Origin: Citrobacter youngae
GTDB lineage: Bacteria > Pseudomonadota > Gammaproteobacteria > Enterobacterales > Enterobacteriaceae
DNA: 49,619 nt
Reading direction: 5' to 3'
NCBI RefSeq assembly: GCF_003818115.1
Contig: NZ_RPOI01000039.1
Span: 1 to 49,619, forward strand
Shown piece by piece: positions 41,391 to 49,619 of the stretch; the stretch's first letter is position 1, and each line of letters opens with the position of its first letter. The position numbers and the translations under genes were made by a program. The notes under the pieces are model-generated. The model made no database searches. It was not told the DNA's origin and saw nothing but the letters and a program-made list of their open reading frames with translations.

Positions 41391-42524
41391 ATGTTTACTT
41401 TACTGACCAATGCCCGCGTTTTTTCTCCGGAGGATTTAGGCCTCTGTTCCCTGCTCATACATGCCGATCGCATTGTGGCTGTTGAAAAAGATATTGCACT
41501 CTTTGATGGTGTCAAAGAGGTCATCGATTGCCGCGGTAAGTGGGTAATTCCCGGAATTATCGATCAGCATGTTCATCTTACCGGCGGCGGCGGTGAAGCC
41601 GGCTTTGCCAGCCGGACACCAGCCGTCAAGCTGCGCGATCTGATTCAGGCCGGTATTACGACGGTCGTCGGCGTGCTGGGTACTGATGCGATATCCCGCT
41701 CCCCGAAAGATCTTTACGCCAAAATGCAGTCCCTCAATCTGGAAGGCCTGCGTGCGTATATGCATACCGGAGCCTACGCGGTACCCAGCCCGACAATTAC
41801 ACGATCCATTCGCGATGATATGGCATTTATCCCGGCAATCCTGGGTGTCAAAATCGCCCTCGCCGACCACCGTGGCTCTTACCCCTCTTTCCAGGAATTA
41901 TTGAGGATAGTCAGTGATATCCGCGTGGCTTCACTGCTGGCCGGAAAAAAAGGGTTGCTGCACGTACACCTGGGCAATCTGCCGGAAGGGATGTCACAGC
42001 TGATAGAACTGTGTGATGCCGGTATTCCAATTCATCACATTTCACCGACGCATGTCGCGAGGACAGAAGCATTGTTCGAACAGGCTATCGCTTTCGCACA
42101 TCGCGGTGGCCATATCGACGTGACGTCTGGCGGCAGTCGATTTATGCCCCAGGAGCAAGCGATTCTCCACGCGCTGGAATCACAGGTTCCGGCTGATCGC
42201 ATCACCATTAGCTCTGATGGCAATGGCAGCGTGCCGCGCTTTAATGCGCAAGGCATCGTAGAAGGGTTAAGCGCCGCGCCGGTAGCTGGCAACCTCAACC
42301 TGCTGCCTCGTCTGATTGATGTCGGTATTCCAGTGTCTCAGGCGATCGCGATGTTGACGGCGAACGTCGCACGCTCACTGGGTATTTCTGGCGGCGTACT
42401 TTGCGCAGGAGAACGTGCTGATATTTGCGTGCTCAATGACGACCTCTCACTGGCCCACCTGTTTGCCGCTGGAAAGCCGCTACTGCGTGATGGTGAGTGT
42501 CTGGTTACCGGCAACTTCGAGTAA
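41391..42524 (+). CDS. beta-aspartyl (isoaspartyl) dipeptidase-like amidohydrolase, IadA family
   Basis: A 377-aa metal-dependent amidohydrolase. It keeps every residue known to matter in E. coli IadA: metal ligands His60 and His62 (DQHVHLTGG), Lys154 (LGVKIA, the carbamylated bridging lysine), His193, His221 and Asp276 (SSDGNGS), and the substrate-contacting Glu69, Tyr129, Arg161, Arg224 and Ser280. So it is very likely a beta-aspartyl dipeptidase or a close relative acting on an N-linked aspartyl compound. The ATG at 41391 has AGGA 5 nt upstream; a longer frame from 41322 is not supported. It is followed after 10 bp by a DcuC-like carrier. Confidence 0.85.
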   Translation: MFTLLTNARVFSPEDLGLCSLLIHADRIVAVEKDIALFDGVKEVIDCRGKWVIPGIIDQHVHLTGGGGEAGFASRTPAVKLRDLIQAGITTVVGVLGTDAISRSPKDLYAKMQSLNLEGLRAYMHTGAYAVPSPTITRSIRDDMAFIPAILGVKIALADHRGSYPSFQELLRIVSDIRVASLLAGKKGLLHVHLGNLPEGMSQLIELCDAGIPIHHISPTHVARTEALFEQAIAFAHRGGHIDVTSGGSRFMPQEQAILHALESQVPADRITISSDGNGSVPRFNAQGIVEGLSAAPVAGNLNLLPRLIDVGIPVSQAIAMLTANVARSLGISGGVLCAGERADICVLNDDLSLAHLFAAGKPLLRDGECLVTGNFE

Positions 42525-42534
42525 GGGGGCGAGA

Positions 42535-44001
42535 ATGTCATTATTACTGGCGCTACTCGCCATCATTTTTGCCGGACGTCTGATCCTGAAAAAGTACCAC
42601 CCTCAGTCGGTGTTGCTCTTAACCGGGATCGTACTACTGCTTGTCGCGCATTTTAGCGGGATGACCACGCTCAGTAGCCTGGTAAAAAAGAGCACCGGAT
42701 TTGGCCCCTTTGACGCCTTTGAGTTTATTCGCGACACCCTGAGCGTGCGTCTCGGCGGTCTCGGGCTACAAATCATGCTGATAGGTGGCTTTGCCACCTA
42801 TATGTCGGCCATTGGCGCAAGTCAGGTGCTGGTGCGCGTCACATCCCGCCCCTTGCAACGTCTGAACTCCCCTTACCTGCTGCTAGGGCTGGCCTTGCTG
42901 CTGGGCCAATTTCTGTCGCTATTTATCAGTAGCGCCACCGGACTGGGTCTGCTATTGATGGCAACGCTTTACCCCCTGCTGACCCGTCTTGGCTGCAGCC
43001 GCGCCGCCGTTGCTGCAGTTATCGCCAGTACCTGTGCCGTTGAATTTGGCCCGGGTTCCGGGAACTCAGTTCTCGCCGCTAAAACGGCGGGTATCGAGGT
43101 AGTTAACTATTTTGTTCAGGATCAGTTACCGATCGTTGTCCCCGTTATTCTGTTCATCGCCCTGCTGCATATTGTTGTACAACGCTTTTTCGATCGCCGG
43201 GAGAGCGATGACAATACCGCGCAGCAAATGCAGACATTAACCTCAACCGAAGAAGCTGAAGCGCCGGTTGCCTGGCTATTCCTGCCGATGTTACCGCTGG
43301 TGTTGATGCTGGTGTGCAGTGATTTAGTATTCAGCTCACTCAAAATTACGCTCGATACCGCCGTACTGATAAGCCTGGCCATTACCCTGATTTGCGAATA
43401 TTGCCGCCATCGTAAAGCTCGCGACGTGATGGCTGGCGTACAAAAAGTCTTCGACAGCATGGGCAGTGTGTTTGCCACGGTAGTCACGCTGATTATCGCC
43501 GGTGAAGTCTTCTCCGCCGGTCTGAAAGCGATTGGTGCGGTTGATGCGCTGCTGTCACTCTCAGGAGAATTTGGCCTCAGCGCAGCTTCCATAATCTTGC
43601 TGATGACGCTAATCACCTTTGCGATTTCAGCGTTGATGGGCTCCGGAAATGCAGCATTTTTCTCCTTCGCCCCGATGGTGCCGGATATCAGCCGCCATAT
43701 CGGCAGCGACGTGGCGGTTATGATGCTACCGATTCAGATCTCAGCGGGCATTGGACGGACATTGTCGCCTATTGCCGGCGTGATTATCGCCATCGCCGGG
43801 ATCGCAGGTGTATCACCGGTGGATATCGTTAAACGCACCGCAATTCCGATGCTGGGAGGATGGCTGCTGATGATTGCGCTGACATTCGCCCGATCCGGGC
43901 ACTTGTTGGCGGTTCTCCCGTGGCTGAGCGTCCTCGTGCTATTGATGGTCGGTGGCTACTTCTGGCAGCGCCGACGTAAACAGCCGCTGGCAGTACAGTA
44001 A
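42535..44001 (+). CDS. DcuC-family C4-dicarboxylate-type transporter
   Basis: A 488-aa inner-membrane protein with about 12 hydrophobic segments and the DcuC layout: GFATYMSAIGASQVLVR, RPLQRLNSPYLLLGLALLLGQ, SSATGLGLLLMATLYPLL, the SGSGNS-type loop GPGSGNSVLAAKTAG, GSGNAAFFSFAPMVP and the C-terminal SAGIGRTLSPIAGVIIAIAG. The start at 42535 follows a GGGGG ribosome-binding site, 10 bp after the amidohydrolase gene, so the two form an operon. Known DcuC exports succinate or exchanges C4-dicarboxylates; here the partner enzyme suggests that aspartyl compounds or released aspartate are moved (inference). Confidence 0.82.
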   Translation: MSLLLALLAIIFAGRLILKKYHPQSVLLLTGIVLLLVAHFSGMTTLSSLVKKSTGFGPFDAFEFIRDTLSVRLGGLGLQIMLIGGFATYMSAIGASQVLVRVTSRPLQRLNSPYLLLGLALLLGQFLSLFISSATGLGLLLMATLYPLLTRLGCSRAAVAAVIASTCAVEFGPGSGNSVLAAKTAGIEVVNYFVQDQLPIVVPVILFIALLHIVVQRFFDRRESDDNTAQQMQTLTSTEEAEAPVAWLFLPMLPLVLMLVCSDLVFSSLKITLDTAVLISLAITLICEYCRHRKARDVMAGVQKVFDSMGSVFATVVTLIIAGEVFSAGLKAIGAVDALLSLSGEFGLSAASIILLMTLITFAISALMGSGNAAFFSFAPMVPDISRHIGSDVAVMMLPIQISAGIGRTLSPIAGVIIAIAGIAGVSPVDIVKRTAIPMLGGWLLMIALTFARSGHLLAVLPWLSVLVLLMVGGYFWQRRRKQPLAVQ

Positions 44002-44034
44002 AAAAAAGCCGGAGTCTCTCAGACTCCGGCTCTT
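44000..44034. terminator. bidirectional terminator between the DcuC-like gene and glmM
   Basis: Stem AGCCGGAGTCT/AGACTCCGGCT with a short CTC loop; seven A on the left give a strong T run for leftward glmM transcription, and TCTTACACTT on the right serves the rightward operon. It begins at the stop codon of the transporter. Confidence 0.9.
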
Positions 44035-44051
44035 ACACTTTACGGAAAGGG

Positions 44052-45389
44052 TTAAACGGCTTTCACTGCATCCGCAATGCGGTGCGCAAACTCCGTAACC
44101 TGTGCTTCGTCTTCACCTTCAACCATCACACGGATTAATGGCTCAGTGCCCGACTTACGCAACAGTACGCGTCCACGGTTACCCAGTGCCGCTTCAACCT
44201 CTGCCATCACCGCTTTCACGCTTTCATGTTCCAGCGGATCGCCGCTACCTGCGGTGTAACGTACGTTAACCAGCAGCTGTGGGAACATTTTCATACCGCT
44301 GCACAGGTCGTGCAAACTCATATGGTTGCGCACCATCGCCGCAAGCACCTGCAGGCCCGCCACGATGCCGTCACCGGTAGTGGTTTTGTCCAGCAGGATC
44401 ACATGACCAGAGTTTTCGGCACCGATACGCCAGCCTTTTTCCTGCATTTTTTCCAGCACATAGCGGTCGCCAACTTTCGCACGGGCAAACGGAATACCCA
44501 GCTGTTTCAGCGCCAGCTCGAGGCCCATGTTGCTCATCAGTGTACCTACCGCACCACCACGCAGCTGTCCCTGACGCAGAGCTTCACGGGCGATGATGTA
44601 CATGATCTGATCGCCATCGACCTTATTACCTTCATGGTCAACCATAATGATGCGGTCGCCATCGCCGTCCAGCGCAATACCCAGATCGGCTTTTTCCGCG
44701 ATTACGCGCGCCTGCAGCGCACGAACATCGGTCGCGCCGACTTCTTCATTGATGTTCACGCCGTTCGGTTCACAGCCAATCGCAATGACGTTAGCACCCA
44801 GCTCGCGCAGTACATTTGGCGCAATGTGGTACGTTGCACCGTTAGCGCAGTCCACCACAATTTTAAGCTCGTTCAGGCTCAGTTCATTCGGGAATGTGCC
44901 TTTGCAGAACTCAATATAACGACCGGCAGCATCGACAATACGACTGGCTTTACCCAGTTCGGCCGAATCCACGCAGGTGATTGCTTTTTCCATCTCCGCT
45001 TCAATTGCTTCTTCAACTGCATCCGGCAGTTTGGTCCCGTCGATGGAGAAGAATTTAATCCCGTTGTCATAAAATGGGTTGTGAGAAGCGGAGATAACAA
45101 TCCCGGCTTCAGCACGGAAAGCACGCGTCAGATAAGCAACGGCAGGTGTTGGCATGGGGCCGGTGAAAGAAGCTGACAACCCCGCGGCAGCCAGGCCCGC
45201 TTCCAGCGCGGACTCCAGCATATAGCCGGAAATACGCGTATCTTTACCGATAATGATTTTGCGTGAACCATGACGTGCCAGCACTTTTCCTGCCGCCCAG
45301 CCCAGCTTGAGCACAAAGTCAGGAGTGATTGGAGCGTCGCCTACACGACCACGAATCCCATCGGTGCCAAAATATTTACGATTACTCAT
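44052..45389 (-). CDS. glmM: phosphoglucosamine mutase GlmM
   Basis: Interconverts glucosamine-6-phosphate and glucosamine-1-phosphate for cell-wall precursor synthesis. It is 445 aa from the ATG at 45389 ([14 protein letters not shown]); a longer frame to 45431 is not supported. Phosphoserine Ser102 is in [12 protein letters not shown]; the Mg2+ loop is [10 protein letters not shown]; the sugar-binding loop is GAENSGHVI; the phosphate-binding loop is [12 protein letters not shown]. The first 8 bp overlap the folP stop, showing translational coupling in the ftsH-folP-glmM unit. Confidence 0.98.
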   Translation of the reverse strand: MSNRKYFGTDGIRGRVGDAPITPDFVLKLGWAAGKVLARHGSRKIIIGKDTRISGYMLESALEAGLAAAGLSASFTGPMPTPAVAYLTRAFRAEAGIVISASHNPFYDNGIKFFSIDGTKLPDAVEEAIEAEMEKAITCVDSAELGKASRIVDAAGRYIEFCKGTFPNELSLNELKIVVDCANGATYHIAPNVLRELGANVIAIGCEPNGVNINEEVGATDVRALQARVIAEKADLGIALDGDGDRIIMVDHEGNKVDGDQIMYIIAREALRQGQLRGGAVGTLMSNMGLELALKQLGIPFARAKVGDRYVLEKMQEKGWRIGAENSGHVILLDKTTTGDGIVAGLQVLAAMVRNHMSLHDLCSGMKMFPQLLVNVRYTAGSGDPLEHESVKAVMAEVEAALGNRGRVLLRKSGTEPLIRVMVEGEDEAQVTEFAHRIADAVKAV

Positions 45390-46230
45390 AGCGTTTGTTT
45401 TCCTTTGCAGACAATGTGGCTTCCACCACACGCATCGCTTCTACGGTTTCTTTGACGTCATGGACACGAATAATCTGCGCTCCCTGCATTGCGGCAATGA
45501 CCGCGCATGCAAGGCTGCCGCTCAAACGCTCAGATGGACCCACATTGAGCAATTGGCCAACCATTGATTTTCGTGACATCCCTACCAGCAGCGGCAGATT
45601 AAAATGATGAAATTCCGCCAGACGTGCCAGCAATGTGTAGTTGTGAGTAAGATTTTTACCGAATCCGAATCCTGGGTCGAGTAGCAATTTATCTTTTGTG
45701 ATTCCGGCCCGTTCACAACGTGCTATTTGCTCAACAAAGTAACGATTTACCTCAGCAAATACATCCTCATACTTCGGTGCTTCCTGCATAGTTTTCGGCT
45801 GCCCCTGCATATGCATCAGGCAAACCGGCAATCCAGTTTCTGCCGCAGCTTCCAGCGCGCCCGGCTCCGAGAGTGAGCGAATGTCATTAATGATATGTGC
45901 GCCCACTCTGGCGCACTCACGAATGACCTCTGGTTTTGAGGTATCTACCGAAATCCACACTTCAAAACGTTGAGCAATTGCCTCCACCACCGGGATCACT
46001 CGCTGCAGTTCTTCTTCCACGCTAACATCCGCCGCTCCCGGTCGCGTAGACTCACCACCCACATCAATGATAGTCGCCCCTGCGTTAATCATCAGATTTG
46101 CGTGTTTTACCGCCTCAACCAGAGAGTTGTGCGCCCCGCCATCAGAAAAAGAGTCTGGTGTGACGTTTAAAATCCCCATGACGTGGGGATGGCTGAGATC
46201 CAGCGAAGATCCCTGAGCAAAGAGTTTCAT
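45382..46230 (-). CDS. folP: dihydropteroate synthase FolP
   Basis: Condenses 4-aminobenzoate with 6-hydroxymethyl-dihydropterin pyrophosphate in folate synthesis; the target of sulfonamides. The start at 46230 ([19 protein letters not shown]) gives 282 aa. TIM-barrel signatures: [14 protein letters not shown] (~residues 19-32), [13 protein letters not shown] (loop 2), [12 protein letters not shown] and [10 protein letters not shown]. No change is obvious at the usual sulfonamide-resistance positions (Phe28, Pro64 region), as far as can be judged by eye. It overlaps glmM by 8 bp; an ERIC element separates it from ftsH. Confidence 0.97.
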   Translation of the reverse strand: MKLFAQGSSLDLSHPHVMGILNVTPDSFSDGGAHNSLVEAVKHANLMINAGATIIDVGGESTRPGAADVSVEEELQRVIPVVEAIAQRFEVWISVDTSKPEVIRECARVGAHIINDIRSLSEPGALEAAAETGLPVCLMHMQGQPKTMQEAPKYEDVFAEVNRYFVEQIARCERAGITKDKLLLDPGFGFGKNLTHNYTLLARLAEFHHFNLPLLVGMSRKSMVGQLLNVGPSERLSGSLACAVIAAMQGAQIIRVHDVKETVEAMRVVEATLSAKENKRYE

Positions 46231-46246
46231 AGTGTTATCCCTGGTA

Positions 46247-46373
46247 TATACCCAATGAATTTCGAATTGCATCTGCATTAGCTTTCCTCGCTCACCCCAG
46301 TCACGTACTGATGTACGCTCCAGGGGATTCCCTGCGTCGCCGCCTTGATGCAATTCGAAATTCATTGGGTATA
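46247..46373. repeat. ERIC element between ftsH and folP
   Basis: Exactly 127 bp, with near-perfect inverted ends TATACCCAATGAATTTCGAA / TTCGAAATTCATTGGGTATA and the ERIC core (GCTCACCCCAGTCACGTACT around 46290-46309, TACGCTCCAGGGGATTC after it). It sits between the ftsH terminator and the folP start and forms a long stem in the transcript. Confidence 0.9.
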
Positions 46374-46383
46374 AGTTGATAAA

Positions 46384-46415
46384 TAAAAAAACCCCGGAGC
46401 AAGCCCCAGGGTTTT
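46384..46415 (-). terminator. ftsH terminator
   Basis: Imperfect stem AACCCTGGGGC/GCTCCGGGGTT (two mismatches) followed on the minus strand by seven T, 33 bp after the ftsH stop. Together with the ERIC element it may reduce read-through into folP-glmM. Confidence 0.75.
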
Positions 46416-46447
46416 CAATTAAAACATGGTCATCAGATGACGATAAC

Positions 46448-48379
46448 TTATTTGTCGCCTAACTGCTCTGACATGTTGCCCGGGTTCGGCGTACGCGGCT
46501 CTTCAGCCGGACGCGGTGCACTCGGGGTGCCATTGTTGCCAGAGTTGTTAGATGAACCAGACTCTTCCCAACCCGCTGGCGGGCGCACATCGCGGCGAGC
46601 CATCAGATCATCAATCTGCGGTGCATCGATGGTCTCATATTTCATGAGCGCATCTTTCATCGAGTGCAGAATGTCCAGGTTATCGTTCAGCAGACGGCGA
46701 GCACGGTCATAGTTGCGCTCAATCAGTGATTTCACTTCCTGATCGATAATACGCGCGGTTTCATCGGACATATGTTTTGCTTTCGCAACAGAACGACCGA
46801 GGAACACTTCGCCTTCTTCTTCCGCGTACAGCAACGGCCCCAGTTTGTCAGAGAAGCCCCACTGAGTGACCATGTTACGCGCCAGATTCGTCGCGACTTT
46901 AATGTCGTTGGACGCACCGGTAGAAACATGTTCAGCACCGTAGATGATCTCTTCCGCCAGGCGACCGCCGTACAGCGTGGAGATCTGACTTTCCAGTTTC
47001 TGACGGCTGGCGCTAATTGCGTCGCCTTCAGGCAGGAAGAAGGTGACACCCAGCGCACGACCGCGCGGAATAATCGTCACTTTGTGCACCGGATCGTGCT
47101 CCGGCACCAGGCGACCGATGATTGCATGGCCAGCTTCGTGATACGCGGTAGATTCTTTCTGCGCTTCCGTCATCACCATGGAGCGACGTTCCGCACCCAT
47201 CATGATTTTGTCTTTCGCTTTCTCGAACTCAACCATCGATACAACACGCTTGTTACCACGCGCTGCAAACAGTGCCGCTTCGTTCACCAGGTTCGCAAGA
47301 TCCGCACCGGAGAAACCAGGCGTACCACGAGCAATGATTGCCGCATCGATATCCGGAGACAGCGGTACGCGACGCATATGCACTTTCAGAATCTGTTCAC
47401 GACCGCGAACGTCTGGCAGCCCCACCACAACCTGACGGTCAAAACGGCCTGGGCGCAGCAGCGCAGGGTCAAGAACATCCGGACGGTTAGTTGCCGCGAT
47501 AACGATAATACCTTCGTTACCTTCGAAGCCGTCCATCTCAACCAGCATCTGGTTCAGCGTCTGTTCACGTTCATCGTGACCGCCACCCAGACCAGCGCCA
47601 CGCTGGCGACCTACGGCGTCGATTTCATCGATGAAGATGATACACGGTGCCGCTTTCTTGGCTTGTTCGAACATGTCACGCACACGAGATGCGCCCACAC
47701 CAACGAACATTTCCACGAAATCAGAACCGGAAATTGTGAAGAATGGAACCTTCGCTTCACCCGCGATGGCTTTTGCCAGCAGGGTTTTACCTGTACCCGG
47801 AGGACCAACCATCAGGACGCCTTTCGGGATCTTACCGCCCAGCTTCTGGAAACGGCTCGGTTCGCGCAGGTATTCAACCAGTTCAGCGACCTCTTCTTTC
47901 GCTTCGTCACAACCCGCGACATCAGCAAAAGTGGTTTTGATCTGATCTTCGGTCAACATGCGCGCTTTGCTCTTACCGAACGACATGGCACCTTTGCCAC
48001 CACCGCCCTGCATTTGACGCATAAAGAAGATCCAGACACCAATCAGCAGCAGCATTGGGAACCAGGAAATGAAGATAGAAGCCAGCAGGCTCGGCTCTTC
48101 AGGCGGCTCACCAACAACCTTGACGTTTTTGGTCAGCAGGTTATCAAGCAGCTTCGGATCGTTAACCGGAATGTAGGTCGTGTAACGGTTACTATCTTTC
48201 TTGGTAACGTTAATCTCACGTCCGTTGATACGCGCTTCACGAACCTGGTCCTGATTGACCTCTTGCAGGAAGGTAGAGTAATCAACCTTACGGCCATTAG
48301 ACTCGCTGGGCCCAAAGCTCTGGAATACTGACATCAGCACAACGGCAATGACCAGCCAGAGTATTAGGTTTTTCGCCAT
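46448..48379 (-). CDS. ftsH: membrane-bound AAA+ zinc metalloprotease FtsH
   Basis: Essential ATP-dependent inner-membrane protease (degrades LpxC, sigma-32, SecY). It is 643 aa from ATG 48379 ([20 protein letters not shown]). Two membrane segments (~5-22 and ~98-120) flank a periplasmic domain; AAA+ domain with Walker A GPPGTGKT (192-199), Walker [13 protein letters not shown], second region of homology [19 protein letters not shown]; zinc site HEAGH near 414-418; a Gly/Asn/Pro-rich C-terminal tail. A TTG at 48388 (adding three residues) has the better-spaced GAGG site, so the true start is open. rlmE is 99 bp upstream, the usual rlmE-ftsH operon. Confidence 0.97.
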   Translation of the reverse strand: MAKNLILWLVIAVVLMSVFQSFGPSESNGRKVDYSTFLQEVNQDQVREARINGREINVTKKDSNRYTTYIPVNDPKLLDNLLTKNVKVVGEPPEEPSLLASIFISWFPMLLLIGVWIFFMRQMQGGGGKGAMSFGKSKARMLTEDQIKTTFADVAGCDEAKEEVAELVEYLREPSRFQKLGGKIPKGVLMVGPPGTGKTLLAKAIAGEAKVPFFTISGSDFVEMFVGVGASRVRDMFEQAKKAAPCIIFIDEIDAVGRQRGAGLGGGHDEREQTLNQMLVEMDGFEGNEGIIVIAATNRPDVLDPALLRPGRFDRQVVVGLPDVRGREQILKVHMRRVPLSPDIDAAIIARGTPGFSGADLANLVNEAALFAARGNKRVVSMVEFEKAKDKIMMGAERRSMVMTEAQKESTAYHEAGHAIIGRLVPEHDPVHKVTIIPRGRALGVTFFLPEGDAISASRQKLESQISTLYGGRLAEEIIYGAEHVSTGASNDIKVATNLARNMVTQWGFSDKLGPLLYAEEEGEVFLGRSVAKAKHMSDETARIIDQEVKSLIERNYDRARRLLNDNLDILHSMKDALMKYETIDAPQIDDLMARRDVRPPAGWEESGSSNNSGNNGTPSAPRPAEEPRTPNPGNMSEQLGDK

Positions 48380-48478
48380 GTCACTCAAGGGATTAACCTC
48401 ATATTACAACTGTGTTAAAAACAGCGTCAGGATACTCTATATCCAGTGTCTTTCAAACTTTCGTTTGAAATCTACCGG

Positions 48479-49108
48479 TTATGGTTTACGCCCGGTCGCT
48501 ACAATGTACACTTCACGCGAACGGGCGCGAGAAGAGTCCGGCTTACGAACTTTGACCTTCGTAAACAGGGAGCGAATCTCTCTTAGATACTCATCGAAGC
48601 CTTCGCCCTGGAACACCTTCACTACAAAACTACCACCTGGCGCTAATACATCACGAGCCATTCCAAGTGCCAGTTCAACCAGATACATGGCCCGGGGAAT
48701 ATCCACCGCCGGTGTTCCACACATATTTGGCGCCATATCAGACATGACAACTTGTACTTTACTGTCACCTACACGCTCAAGTAACGCTTTCAGGACTAAT
48801 TCATCACGAAAGTCGCCCTGAAGGAAGTCCACACCAACGATTGGATCCATAGGTAAAAGATCGCAAGCGATAATGCGGCCGCTGTTTCCGATCTGCGTAA
48901 CCGCATATTGCGACCAGCCACCGGGTGCAGCGCCGAGGTCAACAATCGTCATCCCCGGTTTAAAAATTTTGTCACTTTGCTGTATTTCATCAAGTTTAAA
49001 CCAGGCACGGGAACGTAACCCCTTTTTCTGTGCCTGTTGAACATATTTATCGCTAAAGTGTTCCTGAAGCCAGCGACTCGAGCTGGCAGAACGCTTTTTA
49101 CCTGTCAT
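48479..49108 (-). CDS. rlmE: 23S rRNA 2'-O-methyltransferase RlmE (FtsJ/RrmJ)
   Basis: Heat-shock-induced methyltransferase that 2'-O-methylates U2552 in the A loop of 23S rRNA in the 50S subunit. It is 209 aa. SAM motif [13 protein letters not shown] (~residues 54-66); catalytic K-D-K-E set beginning at Lys38 (RAWFKLDEI), Asp in [10 protein letters not shown], Lys in [13 protein letters not shown] and a late Glu. First gene of the rlmE-ftsH operon, divergent from yhbY. I see no clean sigma-32 promoter in the 125-bp gap. Confidence 0.97.
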   Translation of the reverse strand: MTGKKRSASSSRWLQEHFSDKYVQQAQKKGLRSRAWFKLDEIQQSDKIFKPGMTIVDLGAAPGGWSQYAVTQIGNSGRIIACDLLPMDPIVGVDFLQGDFRDELVLKALLERVGDSKVQVVMSDMAPNMCGTPAVDIPRAMYLVELALGMARDVLAPGGSFVVKVFQGEGFDEYLREIRSLFTKVKVRKPDSSRARSREVYIVATGRKP

Positions 49109-49166
49109 TTCACTTTCCCATCGGGCAGTTCATCGTAACCAATGGTGTAAATATCTACACAGCTAT

Positions 49167-49196
49167 TTGGCGATATATGGGAGATGGCGGTAGAAT
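49167..49196 (+). promoter_or_regulatory. candidate yhbY promoter
   Basis: TTGGCG (49167-49172) and TAGAAT (49191-49196) with an 18-bp spacer, 37 bp ahead of the yhbY start, in the gap between rlmE and yhbY. Confidence 0.5.
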
Positions 49197-49233
49197 GACC
49201 CGTTTTCAATCCCAACGTAAGCAAAAATATACG

Positions 49234-49527
49234 ATGAATCTGAGTACTAAACAAAAACAGCACCTGAAAGGTCTGGCACATCCGCTCAAGCCTGTAGTTA
49301 TGCTTGGCAATAATGGTTTGACCGAAGGGGTACTGGCCGAGATTGAACAAGCGTTAGAGCACCATGAGCTTATCAAGGTGAAAATCGCCTCGGAAGATCG
49401 CGATACTAAAACCTTGATCGTGGAAGCTATCGTACGCGAAACCGGCGCCTGCAATGTACAGGTCATCGGCAAAACGCTGGTACTGTATCGCCCGACTAAA
49501 GAACGTAAAATCTCGCTGCCACGCTAA
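49234..49527 (+). CDS. yhbY: CRM-domain ribosome assembly protein YhbY
   Basis: A 97-aa single CRM (YhbY) RNA-binding domain protein that associates with pre-50S particles. Start at 49234 (MNLSTKQKQHLKGLAHPLKPVV), which is the family start; the longer frame from 49177 is not. The GxxG-type RNA-binding loop is in MLGNNGLTEGVL; RETGACNVQVIGKTLVLYRP forms the C-terminal strand. Divergent from rlmE. The remaining 92 bp to the window end hold only a small hairpin GAGAGC/GCTCTC (49585-49606). Confidence 0.95.
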   Translation: MNLSTKQKQHLKGLAHPLKPVVMLGNNGLTEGVLAEIEQALEHHELIKVKIASEDRDTKTLIVEAIVRETGACNVQVIGKTLVLYRPTKERKISLPR

Positions 49528-49619
49528 GAATATCCCAAAGTTGAACACGAAGTTTGTGTAAAACGCGGGAATTTCCGCTAGCAGGAGAGCAAAATGCCAC
49601 GCTCTCTTCGTTGATAAAA

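Noticed and set aside
40349-44001. secG-glmM module as a phage or integrative element at the leuU tRNA
   Set aside because: No integrase, no duplicated leuU 3' end and no mobility gene; only three metabolic-type genes with ordinary base composition.
46772-48331. 519-codon plus-strand open frame opposite ftsH
   Set aside because: Shadow of ftsH codon bias; no recognisable domain and the minus-strand gene has every FtsH motif.
49109-49233. Sigma-32 promoter for rlmE-ftsH (TTGAAAA and CCCATAT)
   Set aside because: Both pieces exist on the minus strand but are 21 bp apart, too far for the usual 13-15 bp spacer.

Overview
The window is a stretch of enterobacterial core chromosome. Gene content, gene order and protein sequences are those of Escherichia, Salmonella and Citrobacter. 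The galactitol operon beside the gar genes, the non-E. coli residues throughout, and a LysR/IadA-like/DcuC-like module next to secG fit the Salmonella-Citrobacter side better than E. coli. I cannot fix the species from the sequence alone. There is no insertion sequence, phage, integron or CRISPR array.

Layout. (1) 1-684: the RNase P RNA gene rnpB on the minus strand, followed by about two and a half tandem copies of a ~109-bp repeat that carries the rnpB terminator and a degenerate copy of the rnpB 3' end. (2) 717-6950: galactarate/glucarate catabolism, with garPLRK leftward and garD divergent, sharing a 411-bp control region. (3) 7003-13532: a complete galactitol operon, gatYZABCD, with its DeoR-type regulator gatR. 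It lies where E. coli K-12 carries the N-acetylgalactosamine (aga) genes. (4) 13642-23927: housekeeping and envelope genes rsmI, lpoA, yraN, diaA, dolP, yraR, yhbP, yhbQ, yhbS and ubiT, then the ubiUV pair for O2-independent ubiquinone synthesis, then yhbW. (5) 24015-37885, all leftward: mtr, deaD with the 26-codon yrbN, nlpI, and the metY-rimP-nusA-infB-rbfA-truB-rpsO-pnp transcription/translation/RNA-decay operon. (6) 38220-40181: argG rightward; leuU and secG leftward. (7) 40349-44001: an accessory module of a LysR regulator, a divergent beta-aspartyl dipeptidase homologue and a DcuC-family transporter. (8) 44052-49527: glmM, folP, ftsH and rlmE leftward, with yhbY divergent.

Functional links. 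GarP imports the hexarates; GarD, GarL, GarR and GarK turn them into pyruvate and 2-phosphoglycerate. GatABC imports and phosphorylates galactitol, GatD oxidises it, and GatYZ cleaves tagatose-1,6-bisphosphate. The large leftward operon joins initiator tRNA, transcription elongation (NusA), initiation factor 2, 30S maturation (RimP, RbfA), tRNA modification (TruB), S15 and PNPase. NlpI and the cold-shock helicase DeaD lie immediately downstream.

Between genes there are REP/BIME elements, two ERIC elements (each exactly 127 bp between matched ends), intrinsic terminators, operators and one short gene (yrbN). The least-described part is the secG-glmM module. Its enzyme keeps the metal-binding and catalytic residues of IadA and it is paired with an unrelated-looking dicarboxylate-type carrier. 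Most of the rest is well-known biology, and I see no wholly new system.
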